From the NCBI RefSeq assembly GCF_017301335.1, contig NZ_CP071247.1, forward strand, positions 3,534,001-3,598,000: 64,000 nt of DNA. The letters are read 5' to 3'. The position numbers were made by a program, and so were the translations under genes. How positions within the stretch are numbered: position 1 is the first letter of the stretch; each line of letters starts with the position of its first letter. Of this stretch, positions 8,041-16,412 are shown one piece after another. This DNA is from Marinobacter salinisoli. Its GTDB lineage: Bacteria; Pseudomonadota; Gammaproteobacteria; Pseudomonadales; Oleiphilaceae. The notes below the pieces were generated by a model. It worked only from the letters and a program-made list of their open reading frames with translations, was not told the DNA's origin and did not search any database.

Positions 8041-9105
8041 TCAGTTTGAGGCGCGGGATTGCGCACGCCGGATGTAGTAGTTGATTGAGAAGGCGGCAGC
8101 ACCATCCAGGTCCTGTTCGCCGTCACGCACTTCGGCCAGGGCATCTGCGAAGCGCCAGTCGTTCCAGGAGGCCAGATCACGCGCCGCCCACCCCGCCAGC
8201 GACGGATGGGTTTGAATCAATAGCGCGTAGCTGTCTGCAATGCGTTGCCGCAGGCTGGAACGGTTACGGGCACCTTGAACCGAGAGTGCTTTTACAACTT
8301 CCACCACGGCATCGGACTCGCGGTCAGCAACGCCCAGATAATGCCGCTCCAGCCACTCGACTGCCTCGGCCCCATCGATTTCGATCAGCGCCGTCGCCCA
8401 TGCCGAGAGATTGAGCTTGAGGCCGAGCCGCGCCCTGCTTTCCATGGCCTGACGAATGATGCGCTCTTCCTCCGGCTGCGCATCCACCCCCAACAGCAGA
8501 ATGTACAGCGCATGCCATTCGATGTACTTCAGATCGTTCAGAAAGCGGTGAACCTGTGCGGCGGGCACGACACTGTCGGCTTCGCGAATCGTATCGTAGG
8601 AGGACTGTCCAACTTCCAGATAGGCGAGTTTATGAACACTTTCGTCCTCACTGGCGAGATAGGGCACGAAGAACCTCGCCCGACTTTCTGCCCGCGCCGA
8701 GCGGTTCCAGGCCGGCGCGCGCATCACGATTTTGCGCACAAGTTCCTGGTAAGCAGGGGTCGCATATCCGGCAGAACGCCACTCGTTGTTGGCAGCATCA
8801 AAGGCCAGTGCCACGGAATCTTCGGGTCTGAGCGCCAGGCGTTTGCGGGTGGTGCTCGGAAGAAACAGATCAATCGGCGGCGCTTCCACGTCATCCTTGA
8901 GGACTTCAACGGCCGAGTACGAAAACGGTTGTTCCGGGTTCTCGCGGGCAAAGACCACCGCATCCGCGTGTAACAGCCGGTCGGTCCCGGTTTCCTCGGG
9001 GTACGGAATACAGACCATGCACGCCTCGACCCGGCTCACCAGCAGCGGCAGACAGATCAGTGCCAGGGTGGCAAGATAATGTGAGAGGCGTCTACACCTC
9101 GGCAT
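8041..9105 (-). CDS. secreted helical (HEAT-like) protein, unknown function
   Basis: A 354-aa protein I cannot assign to a named family. An N-terminal signal peptide (residues about 8-28, LATLALICLPLLVSRVEA) is followed by a Cys-containing mature start, CMVCIPYPEET. The first part (about 30-115) looks beta-rich. From about residue 130 there are repeated amphipathic helices with LNDLKYIEWHALYILLL and WATALIEIDGAEAVEWL, reminiscent of HEAT-type repeats. The ATG at 9105 has GGAGAA about five bases upstream and fits the signal peptide better than the in-frame start at 9147. It is monocistronic, ends at a good terminator, and is divergent from cobW. Confidence 0.6.
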   Translation of the reverse strand: MPRCRRLSHYLATLALICLPLLVSRVEACMVCIPYPEETGTDRLLHADAVVFARENPEQPFSYSAVEVLKDDVEAPPIDLFLPSTTRKRLALRPEDSVALAFDAANNEWRSAGYATPAYQELVRKIVMRAPAWNRSARAESRARFFVPYLASEDESVHKLAYLEVGQSSYDTIREADSVVPAAQVHRFLNDLKYIEWHALYILLLGVDAQPEEERIIRQAMESRARLGLKLNLSAWATALIEIDGAEAVEWLERHYLGVADRESDAVVEVVKALSVQGARNRSSLRQRIADSYALLIQTHPSLAGWAARDLASWNDWRFADALAEVRDGEQDLDGAAAFSINYYIRRAQSRASN

Positions 9106-9263
9106 CAAGATTCTCCATCGTCCAAGGGACGTTTGCGTGGCGACCAAACTGTGACCAAGGCTGGACAGGCTCCGCTGAAAAAGAGAATCTCAAGCCAAAT
9201 CCAGTACCCCTCAGTTTAGGCAGAAAAGCTGCCCATGGTTCCCTACGGAGATATAACTTGCCC

Positions 9264-10271
9264 ATGAACACCGCACCAGAGCCCATCAAGGCCGTTCCGA
9301 CCAATATCATTACTGGCTTTCTTGGGGTCGGGAAAACCTCCGCCATCCTGCATCTGCTGAACAACAAGCCAGACAACGAACGGTGGGCGGTGCTGGTCAA
9401 TGAATTCGGAGAAATTGGCGTCGATGGCAGCCTGTTTCAGGGTCAACATGGCCAGGATCAGGGCGTGTACATCCGCGAAGTCCCAGGTGGCTGCATGTGC
9501 TGCGTGTCTGGCTTACCAATGCAAATTGCCCTGAACCAGTTACTGGCCCGGGCGAAACCCGATCGATTGCTGATCGAGCCCACCGGACTGGGCCATCCGG
9601 CCGAGGTACTCCGGGCATTGTCGGCAGAGCATTATCAGGACATTCTCTCGCTGCAGAAAACCCTGACCCTGGTTGATGCCCGCAAGCTTGCCGATGAACG
9701 TTATACCCGGCACGACACCTTTAACCAACAAATCGCCATTGCCGATATCGTGATCGGCAATAAACGCGATCTGTATAAACCGGGCGATGACGAGAGACTC
9801 ACCGAATACACCCGATTGCATGCCGGTGAACAGACACCAACGGTGCTCACCGAACACGGCATCATCGATATCGGGATGCTTGACGGTGCAACGTCCCCAC
9901 TGACGACAGCAGCCCCGCATCACCATGCCGAGGAACCCTCGGAACTGCTCTCGGACGCCCCGATTCCGGATTGCGGTTATCTGAAGGCGCACAATCGTGG
10001 CGAGGGATACGAAAGTATTGGCTGGCGCTTTTCGCCGTCACTGTCTTTCAATCGCAACAAACTCGTGGCCTTCTTGAGAGGCGTAACGGCTGATCGGGTG
10101 AAGGGCGTGTTCATTACCGACGCGGGCATGGTCGGCTATAACGTAACCGCTGACGCTTTTGAAGAGACTAAGCTCGAGGATTGTTCGGAAAGCCGAATAG
10201 AGATCATCGGAATTGACCTGAGTGAGTCTCTCGAAACGGAATTAATGGCATGCTTGTCCGGTAGCGAGTAG
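9264..10271 (+). CDS. CobW/COG0523-family GTPase, probable metallochaperone
   Basis: A 335-aa G3E GTPase. Visible features are Walker A GFLGVGKT (residues 18-25), the metal-binding CMCC motif (77-80), and NKRD (166-169) as guanine-specificity motif. A His cluster HHH precedes the C-terminal CobW_C domain that starts near residue 235. COG0523 proteins deliver zinc, cobalt or iron to client enzymes. It is the first gene of a run with a nitroreductase-like gene and two further overlapping genes. I looked for a Zur-type palindrome in the 158-base upstream region and did not see one, so the metal stays open. The start at 9264 was chosen because residues before it are unlike the family. Confidence 0.85.
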   Translation: MNTAPEPIKAVPTNIITGFLGVGKTSAILHLLNNKPDNERWAVLVNEFGEIGVDGSLFQGQHGQDQGVYIREVPGGCMCCVSGLPMQIALNQLLARAKPDRLLIEPTGLGHPAEVLRALSAEHYQDILSLQKTLTLVDARKLADERYTRHDTFNQQIAIADIVIGNKRDLYKPGDDERLTEYTRLHAGEQTPTVLTEHGIIDIGMLDGATSPLTTAAPHHHAEEPSELLSDAPIPDCGYLKAHNRGEGYESIGWRFSPSLSFNRNKLVAFLRGVTADRVKGVFITDAGMVGYNVTADAFEETKLEDCSESRIEIIGIDLSESLETELMACLSGSE

Positions 10272-10319
10272 GCCAAACGCTCGCCCAACGTTCCTCAACC
10301 TGAACACTTGGGGTGCACC

Positions 10320-11327
10320 ATGAGTTATTCCGACAAGGCCCAGAAAACCTGGCGCCATGGCAACCTTGATCTTGCGACCAACGTCTTTACAGAGCTGGTA
10401 CGCTACGCCACCCTGGCCGCTTCCAGCCACAACACCCAACCCTGGCGGTTCAAACTCGAGCGCAACGGCATCTGGGTTCTCCCCGATGTCTCTCGCCGCT
10501 GCCCTGCTGTGGATCCAGACGACCACCACCTGTTCGCCAGCCTGGGATGTGCCACCGAAAACCTGATGCTTGCGGCACAGGCCGCCGGGCTGAAAGGCCG
10601 TTGCCGATTCGATGCGTCGACATCCGGGGTATTCATTGAGTTTGAAACGGCCCCGCCGACCAGATCGCCACTTTTCGACGCCATTCCCCATCGGCAGTGC
10701 TGCCGGACTGAATATGACGGGAAACCACTCTCTGAAGCCGACTTGAAGCATATTCAGAACTCCGGCTGTGGCGACGGTGTGTCAACACTGCTGATCACTG
10801 ACACGCGTGGAAAAGCGCTCGTCACAGGGTATGTCGTGAAAGGGAACAATGCCCAGTTCGCGGACCGAGCCTGGGCCAACGAACTGAAATCATGGATTCG
10901 CTTCAGCGCCAATGAAGCCGTGCAAACCTGTGACGGACTCTACGGCCCTGCCATGGGCAACCCGAGCGTGCCACGCTGGCTCGGTTTGCTGGCCATGAAA
11001 GCCACGTTTTCTGCGAACCAACAGAACAGCAAAGATCGACGCCACATCCAGAGTTCTTCAGCCCTCGCCGTGATCTACTCAGAGTGCGATGACATCCCCC
11101 ACTGGATTGAGGCGGGCAGATGCTACCAGCGCCTGGCCCTTCAGGTGACGGCGCTTGGCCTGAAGACGGCGTTTATCAACCAACCCGTCGAGGTGGCCAA
11201 TCTTCGCGGTGAGTTTGCCCGGGCAATCGGCATTGGTGACCGGCGCCCGGACCTCGCTGTACGGATCGGCCATGGCCCTGAGATGCCCCGTTCCCTGAGG
11301 CGGCCAGTGGAGGATGTTCTGCGATGA
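10320..11327 (+). CDS. nitroreductase-like FMN oxidoreductase (Acg-type)
   Basis: A 335-aa protein with an N-terminal nitroreductase-type motif, LAASSHNTQPWRF (about residues 32-44), where Ser-His-Asn-Thr-Gln-Pro-Trp is the usual FMN-contacting signature. A second region, RCYQRLALQVTALGLKTAFINQPVE, matches the C-terminal helix of the fold. The length and two-lobe layout resemble the Acg family, single-chain proteins thought to bind FMN and often lacking normal nitroreductase activity. It lies 48 bases after cobW and overlaps the next gene by four bases (ATGA). The ATG at 10320 was preferred to a TTG four codons upstream. Confidence 0.75.
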   Translation: MSYSDKAQKTWRHGNLDLATNVFTELVRYATLAASSHNTQPWRFKLERNGIWVLPDVSRRCPAVDPDDHHLFASLGCATENLMLAAQAAGLKGRCRFDASTSGVFIEFETAPPTRSPLFDAIPHRQCCRTEYDGKPLSEADLKHIQNSGCGDGVSTLLITDTRGKALVTGYVVKGNNAQFADRAWANELKSWIRFSANEAVQTCDGLYGPAMGNPSVPRWLGLLAMKATFSANQQNSKDRRHIQSSSALAVIYSECDDIPHWIEAGRCYQRLALQVTALGLKTAFINQPVEVANLRGEFARAIGIGDRRPDLAVRIGHGPEMPRSLRRPVEDVLR

Positions 11328-12166
11328 GCGCAGTCACTGTGGTACTGGTCGGTCTGCTTGCCACCGGCCTGTCGCTCTGCCTGTGGCGGCGAATGGACCA
11401 CCGGGCTGATCATGATGTCATGCATTCACTGGCGGTCAGCCAGCCAGACCACCCACCCGTGTTTTCCGCCGATATGGTGGCTGACCTGCCGGACCCGGCC
11501 CGGCGCTTTTTCATGTATTCGATAGAACCCGGCACCCCGCTTTTGTCAGCGGCACGGATCACCATGGCCGGTCGTTTTGGTATGGGCGACCGGGAAAACC
11601 CCGACTATCTGTGTTTTTCAGCGACTCAAGTCCTGGCCATGCCGCAGGGCTTCGTGTGGAAGATGCATGCCCGGCGCGGCTTGATGGGACTCTCCGGTTC
11701 AGATAGCCACCGCTGGACGCGGTTCTGGCTGATAGGCTTCGTGCCGGTGGCACGCCTGGGCGGTGATTCCGACCATACCCTGTCCGCGTTTGGCCGCTAC
11801 GTGGCCGAAGCCATCTTCTGGACACCGGCAGCCGTGCTGCCCCGCCCTGAAATCGTCTGGGAGGCCATCGATGCGGACTCTGCCCGGGTGACCGTCAGTC
11901 ACCGAGGCATGTCTCAATCGGTCGACCTGACCGTGGGGCCGGACGGTCAACCGCTGCAGGTCCGTTTTCAGCGGTGGAGCAATGCCAATCCCGAGCAGAA
12001 ATATCAATGGCAGCCGTTCGGTGGCTATCTCTCGGAGTTCAGACATTTCGGCGGCTTTCGCCTGCCCACCCACGTGGAAGCCGGAAACCAATTCGCCACG
12101 GACCGGTATTTCCCATTTTTCGTGGCGGACGTGACTTCGGTCGAGTTCTTGAATGGTGACGCCTGA
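11324..12166 (+). CDS. DUF6544-like membrane-anchored protein
   Basis: A 280-aa protein with one N-terminal transmembrane segment (residues about 4-21) and a beta-rich C-terminal domain. Segments such as PDPARRFFMYSIEPGTPL, GFVWKMHARRG and FRHFGGFRLPTHVEAGN look like the DUF6544/DUF6920 type of hypothetical proteins, which have a lipoprotein-carrier-like sheet. I am fairly sure of the type but not of the exact family number. It is coupled by ATGA to the nitroreductase-like gene upstream and overlaps the downstream CPBP-like fragment by 14 bases. Confidence 0.6.
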   Translation: MSAVTVVLVGLLATGLSLCLWRRMDHRADHDVMHSLAVSQPDHPPVFSADMVADLPDPARRFFMYSIEPGTPLLSAARITMAGRFGMGDRENPDYLCFSATQVLAMPQGFVWKMHARRGLMGLSGSDSHRWTRFWLIGFVPVARLGGDSDHTLSAFGRYVAEAIFWTPAAVLPRPEIVWEAIDADSARVTVSHRGMSQSVDLTVGPDGQPLQVRFQRWSNANPEQKYQWQPFGGYLSEFRHFGGFRLPTHVEAGNQFATDRYFPFFVADVTSVEFLNGDA

Positions 12167-12590
12167 GCACGGTCCTCATTTTGACCGCACGAGGCGGTGG
12201 GCGATCGCACACCCACGCCTGGGGTTTCCACTGATCTATCTGGGGTGGGCCTATCTCTTCTGGCTTCCGGTATTGCTGTCAGACGAATCGGTGTGGACAC
12301 TGCCAGGCCTGGTGTGGTTCCTGCTGGGCGGTGCCAGCCCGCTGCTGGCCGGACTGGGGCTGGCGGCGCTGACCGGAGGTAAGAGGCAAGTCGCGGATCT
12401 GGCTCGCCGTCTGCTGGACTGGCGGCGCATTTCCTGGCGATGGTGGCTGATCATTCTGTTTTTCTGGCTGGGTTTCGATCTGGCCATGGCAGGGATTGCC
12501 TTCTGGCTGGGCATCGCCGAGTCACCTCTTGATGTTAATGGGTCGTTGTTTTTTCAGCCCGGCCCCCTGGTGGCTTGGAAAAAGGCCTGA
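12153..12590 (+). pseudogene. CPBP/Abi intramembrane protease-like gene, truncated before the catalytic motifs
   Basis: A 145-aa frame with three or four hydrophobic helices whose N-terminus, including GFPLIYLGWAYLFWLPVLL, GGASPLLAGLGLAALTGG, and LLDWRRISWRWWLIIL, matches the first part of CPBP (CaaX protease / bacteriocin-processing) membrane proteins. Full members run to roughly 250 residues and carry EExxxR and later His motifs. Here the frame stops at PGPLVAWKKA before any of these. An unrelated frame follows after one stop and one codon, in the same phase. I therefore read it as a decayed or deleted gene at the end of the cobW operon. A short functional membrane protein cannot be excluded. 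Confidence 0.6.
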
Positions 12591-12593
12591 CCG

Positions 12594-12788
12594 ATGTCCT
12601 GGCTGACACTACGTTCGCAGGCGGGGCGGAGTCTGCCCGAGGAAACCGCGGTGAGCATTGCGCCCGCCTTCGGGCCCGGGTCGTATCTGATTGCCCACGG
12701 CGGTAGCAGACAGCTCATCAATGGCCACCTCAAAACCCTGAATGACGAAGTCGAGCGTTTCGAGCAGTGGCGGGGCCAGAATTTCTGA
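12594..12788 (+). pseudogene. 64-aa fragment, possibly an internal piece of a larger protein
   Basis: This frame is in phase with the truncated CPBP-like frame upstream, separated by a stop and a single codon. Residues such as LPEETAVSIAPAFGPGSYLIA, given here only in part, together with HGGSRQLINGHLKTL and WRGQNF, weakly recall the region that precedes the catalytic domain in some M23-type peptidases. That resemblance is from memory and uncertain. There is no ribosome-binding site and no sign of a complete domain, so it looks like a gene remnant. It is convergent with, and seven bases from, the AraC regulator. Confidence 0.4.
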
Positions 12789-12795
12789 TGCCCGA

Positions 12796-13818
12796 TTACT
12801 TGCCCTGATCAAGTGCCGTCCGGACCGCCCGCGGCGTCGCCCCGAACCAATCCTTGCAGGCACGGTTAAACGCAGACTGCTCGGAATAGCCCACCAGGCC
12901 GGCGATCTGGCCGAGTTTCAGGTTCGGCTCTGTCAGGTATTGGCGGGTCAGTTTCTTGCGCTCCCGGTTCAGCAACTGCTCATAGGTCACACCCTCCTCA
13001 GACAACCGGCGCTGAAGAGTACGTTTATGCATATTCAGGTGTGAGGCAATGGTTTCGCTGCTGCACTTGCCGGTGGGCAGCAGGGTGTTGATCAGCCGCG
13101 CGACATCCTCGGACAGGGTCTCGGCAAAGGGTGCCTGCTGGGAGGCAAGGTACTGCTCGGCCAGTTGCCAGGTCTGGTGATCGGCGCTGGCCAGGGGAAT
13201 GTCGAACACGTCGGGGTTCAGACAAAACCCGCACCAGCTGTCATTGAATTGCGGCGTGCATCGAAAAACCTCCCGATAGGCCTGCTCCGAGCCCGCCCGC
13301 GGGTGTTTGAAATGCACACTGATCGGGTCAAAGCACTCCCCGCACAACAGCTTCATCGCCTGCATGGAGTTGGACAGGCTGAGTTCGTAGGCCTGGGGGC
13401 GATAGCCGCCGGCATCATCGTCGTCGATCAGGAAAGCGAAACGAACGCGCTGCCCGCTGCCGTTGCCCTCCACCAGTTTGCTCAGGGCCAACGCCGGGCT
13501 GTGCAAGTGCAGATAACGGGCAATACTGTTGATCGCAGCGCCGACGGTGGCTGAGCTTCGGGCGATGACGCTGACCGGCCCGAGAATATCCATGCCCTGA
13601 TATTCCGCCAGTTTGAGGCCAAATTCCGGATAATTCAGTGCATGAGCAGTATCTTCAAGGAGTGCTGACAAATGACGGTAGAGGATGAATGAGCTGTCGT
13701 CGCGCAGCTCCATCGGCGGAATGCGGTACTTGCCCAGCAATGGCAGAGGATCACCGCCCCGCTCCCGGACCAGCTGGTCAAAGCCCCTGAGGTTGGTCAC
13801 CCGAATCAGATGCGTCAC
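12796..13818 (-). CDS. AraC-family transcriptional regulator with arabinose-binding-like N-domain
   Basis: A 340-aa regulator. The N-terminal about 200 residues match the Arabinose_bd-type sensor domain common in regulators of catabolic genes (PPMELRDDSSFILYRHLSAL and MDILGPVSVIARSS). The C-terminus holds the AraC helix-turn-helix pair, with SSETIASHLNMHKRTLQRRL and the signature LKLGQIAGLVGYSEQSAFNRACKDW seen in parts. I chose GTG at 13818, two codons inside the longest frame, because AGGAG sits five bases before it. It is divergent from the monooxygenase/hydrolase pair, whose control is its most likely job. Confidence 0.88.
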   Translation of the reverse strand: MTHLIRVTNLRGFDQLVRERGGDPLPLLGKYRIPPMELRDDSSFILYRHLSALLEDTAHALNYPEFGLKLAEYQGMDILGPVSVIARSSATVGAAINSIARYLHLHSPALALSKLVEGNGSGQRVRFAFLIDDDDAGGYRPQAYELSLSNSMQAMKLLCGECFDPISVHFKHPRAGSEQAYREVFRCTPQFNDSWCGFCLNPDVFDIPLASADHQTWQLAEQYLASQQAPFAETLSEDVARLINTLLPTGKCSSETIASHLNMHKRTLQRRLSEEGVTYEQLLNRERKKLTRQYLTEPNLKLGQIAGLVGYSEQSAFNRACKDWFGATPRAVRTALDQGK

Positions 13819-13836
13819 GGCCACTCCTGTCGCAAT

Positions 13837-13874
13837 ATGTCAAAAACTTGTCCCGATTTGTCAAGATTGTCAAG
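13837..13874. promoter_or_regulatory. phased TGTC repeats, probable AraC-type operator
   Basis: Four TGTC half-sites start at 13838, 13849, 13859 and 13868, spaced 11, 10 and 9 bases, close to one helical turn each. The last two form the tandem TTGTCAAG (13858-13865 and 13867-13874). They lie between the divergent AraC gene and the monooxygenase, where an AraC activator would bind. Binding itself is inference. Confidence 0.5.
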
Positions 13875-13933
13875 CGTGGCTTTGGAATAGTAGGAACCTG
13901 TCAGTCGTATAAATGAATAACAAGGAGACGACC

Positions 13934-15436
13934 ATGAGTGCGGAGCACTACGACATCATCATCATTGGCGCGGGGCTCTCCGGCATCGGCACCGCCTGCC
14001 GAATCGCCCGTCAGCACCCCGGCAAGACTCTGGCCATCCTTGAACGCCGGGACAGGATGGGCGGCACCTGGGATCTGTTCCGTTACCCGGGCATCCGATC
14101 CGACTCCGACATGGCCAGCTTCGGCTATAACTTCAAGCCCTGGTATTCCGACACCGTGCTTGCCAAGGGCCCGGATATTCGCAAGTACGTGGTGGATACC
14201 GCCAAAGAATTCGGCCTGTACGACAAGGTGAAGTTCGGCCTCAGGCTGGACACTGCGAACTGGTCGGGCACCGATCAGCAATGGACGGTATCGGCACTTC
14301 ATGAACCGAGTGGCGAAACCAGAAGCTTTACCTGCAATTTCCTCGTGAACTGTGCCGGCTACTACAGCTTCGATCACGGTTACCGACCACACTTCGACGG
14401 CGAGGACACCTTCAAGGGTGCAATCATCCACCCCCAGCAGTGGCCGGAAAACCTGGATTACACGGGCAAGAAGGTGGTGGTGATTGGCAGTGGCGCCACC
14501 GCCATTACCGTGGTACCCGCCATGGCGGACAAAGCCGCCAGGGTCACCATGCTGCAACGCTCCCCCAGCTACATCATGGCCATGCCCGACACCGACAAGA
14601 TCTCCATGCTGCTCGGCAAGCTGCTGCCAAAGCGGTGGGTTTTCCTGCTGGCCCGCAAGCGCAACATACTGATCCAGCGAGGGCTCTATCTGGCCTGCCA
14701 GCGCTGGCCGGAACGCGCCCGCAAGCTGCTGATCGCTCACATGCACAAGCAGGCGCCAAACATCGACATCCGGCATTTCACTCCGGATTACATGCCCTGG
14801 GATCAGCGCCTGTGCGCGGCACCGGATGGCGATTTCTTTGACAGCCTGAACTCCGGCAAGGCGAACATAGTAACGGACCACATCGAGCGCTTTGACGAAA
14901 CCGGCATTGTGCTCAAGTCCGGCGAGCATCTGGACGCCGACATCATCGTCACCGCCACCGGCCTGGACGTTCAGCTCATGGGCGGGCTGCAACTGGAGCT
15001 GGATGGTGTGCCGGTGCCTTTGACTCAAAAGCTGAGCTACAAGAGCATCATGATTCAGGACGTGCCCAACTATGGCTGGATCTTCGGGTACACTAACGCG
15101 CCCTGGACACTGAAATGCGATATCGGTGGCCAGTACCTGTGCCGGCTGTTCCAGCATATGGACGATCACGGGTTCAGGGTGGCCACGCCGGTGGACCACT
15201 TCGACAGCTGGACGGACACCGGTGTCCTGGATAACTTCGCCCCCGGCTATATCAAGCGAGCGATCGAGCGAATGCCACGTCAGGGAAAGGCGCCCCCCTG
15301 GGAGGTAACGATGCACTACGGCAAGGACAAGAAGATGCTGGTTGAGGACCCGGTGGATGACGGCATTCTCGCCTTTCAGACCGCGTCGAAAGCGAGCTCC
15401 AGCGCCGACAAAGACCCATGGGCGGCAACGGCATGA
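13934..15436 (+). CDS. EthA-like Baeyer-Villiger flavin monooxygenase
   Basis: A 500-aa two-dinucleotide-domain flavoprotein that would insert oxygen next to a ketone using NADPH and O2. The FAD Rossmann motif GAGLSG is at residues 12-17, the Baeyer-Villiger fingerprint FKGAIIHPQQWP at 160-171, and the NADPH motif GSGATA at 185-190. The layout resembles mycobacterial EthA. The start at 13934 was chosen over the ATG at 13913 because AAGGAGA lies seven bases upstream of it. The hydrolase gene overlaps by four bases. Ketone to ester to acid plus alcohol is the expected route; the natural ketone is unknown. Confidence 0.9.
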   Translation: MSAEHYDIIIIGAGLSGIGTACRIARQHPGKTLAILERRDRMGGTWDLFRYPGIRSDSDMASFGYNFKPWYSDTVLAKGPDIRKYVVDTAKEFGLYDKVKFGLRLDTANWSGTDQQWTVSALHEPSGETRSFTCNFLVNCAGYYSFDHGYRPHFDGEDTFKGAIIHPQQWPENLDYTGKKVVVIGSGATAITVVPAMADKAARVTMLQRSPSYIMAMPDTDKISMLLGKLLPKRWVFLLARKRNILIQRGLYLACQRWPERARKLLIAHMHKQAPNIDIRHFTPDYMPWDQRLCAAPDGDFFDSLNSGKANIVTDHIERFDETGIVLKSGEHLDADIIVTATGLDVQLMGGLQLELDGVPVPLTQKLSYKSIMIQDVPNYGWIFGYTNAPWTLKCDIGGQYLCRLFQHMDDHGFRVATPVDHFDSWTDTGVLDNFAPGYIKRAIERMPRQGKAPPWEVTMHYGKDKKMLVEDPVDDGILAFQTASKASSSADKDPWAATA

Positions 15437-16263
15437 CACGGAAGCCGCAACAACTTGACGACCAGCTTCACGCCGGCAACGACAAACCACCGGTACTGCT
15501 CGTGCATGGCATGTGGAGCACCGACCAGACGCTGCACGAACTCCGTGATGCATTCGCTGATGAAGGTTACGAGGTCCAGGCCCTCTGCCTGCCCTATCAC
15601 CTCGCCAAGGCCGATCACACCGATGCCTCCATGGCCGCTCTGGCCCGGGCCCGGATTCAGGACTACGTGGTCTACCTGGTGGAACAGGTAAGCGCACAGG
15701 CACGCCCGCCGATTCTGGTGGGGCACTCGATGGGCGGCGTGCTGGTTCAGCTGGTGGCCGCACGGGTGCCCTGTGCACAGCTGGTGGTGTTGTCCTCCGC
15801 GGCTCCGGCGGGCATCAATGGCCTGGGCTGGTCAGTGATCCGGACCCTGGGGCGAAATCTGGTGCGTTTTCCGCTCTGGGACAAGGTAACGGAAGTCGGG
15901 TTGGAGAATATCCGCTACGGCGTCGCCAACAGCCAGAGCGCGGAGCTTCAGCAGGAGATATTCGAGGGCTGTACCTACGAATCCGGGATGGCCACGTTCC
16001 AGCTCAGCGTGGGGCTCATCCTTCGTCGTCGCTCCCCGGCCCATGTGGAGGTGGAGCGTATCCGATGCCCCGTGCTGATCATCGGCGGCACCGCTGATCG
16101 CATCACGCCCATCCGCATTCAACGCCGCATCGCAGAGCGGTTTGGTGCTCAGGCCTCCCTGATCGAAATTCCGGGCTGCTGCCACTGGACCATTGGTGGC
16201 AAAGACTTCCCGCATATCCGCTCAGCAATGTTCCACTGGCTGGAAACCCTGACTGTCGCCTGA
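15433..16263 (+). CDS. alpha/beta hydrolase, likely esterase paired with the monooxygenase
   Basis: A 276-aa alpha/beta-hydrolase-fold protein. The oxyanion region LLVHGMWS (about residues 22-29), nucleophile elbow GHSMGG with Ser99, acid GTADRITP and His in CCHWTIGG make a complete triad. No signal peptide is seen. The ATG overlaps the stop of the monooxygenase gene (ATGA), so the two are coupled. Hydrolysis of the ester made by the monooxygenase is the simplest reading of that pairing; lactonase or thioesterase activity is possible. Confidence 0.85.
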   Translation: MTRKPQQLDDQLHAGNDKPPVLLVHGMWSTDQTLHELRDAFADEGYEVQALCLPYHLAKADHTDASMAALARARIQDYVVYLVEQVSAQARPPILVGHSMGGVLVQLVAARVPCAQLVVLSSAAPAGINGLGWSVIRTLGRNLVRFPLWDKVTEVGLENIRYGVANSQSAELQQEIFEGCTYESGMATFQLSVGLILRRRSPAHVEVERIRCPVLIIGGTADRITPIRIQRRIAERFGAQASLIEIPGCCHWTIGGKDFPHIRSAMFHWLETLTVA

Positions 16264-16272
16264 CAACCCGTC

Positions 16273-16321
16273 GTGTAGCCGCTGCGGGGCAAACTTTCGC
16301 TGTCATCGGCAGCGGCTACAC
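16273..16321. repeat. 13-bp perfect inverted repeat after the hydrolase gene
   Basis: Arms GTGTAGCCGCTGC at 16273-16285 and its exact complement at 16309-16321 are separated by 23 bases. There is no T-run, so it is not a classical terminator. It lies nine bases beyond the hydrolase stop and could stabilise the 3' end, act as a weak terminator or be a REP-like element. Confidence 0.6.
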
Positions 16322-16412
16322 TTCCAAGAAGCTGTCTCTGCACAGAATCACGATTGCTGTCTGACTCTGTCCTTTCCGTACTTCTTAAACGAACGGCATG
16401 GAGCTCGAAGGC

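Noticed and set aside
9106..9263. Zur-type operator upstream of cobW
   Set aside because: I looked for an AT-rich palindrome of the Zur kind and found only short GACCAA repeats.
13901..15778. 625-aa minus-strand frame opposite the monooxygenase and hydrolase
   Set aside because: Low-complexity Pro/Gly/Arg and Val/His composition typical of antisense frames, and both genes opposite are unmistakable.
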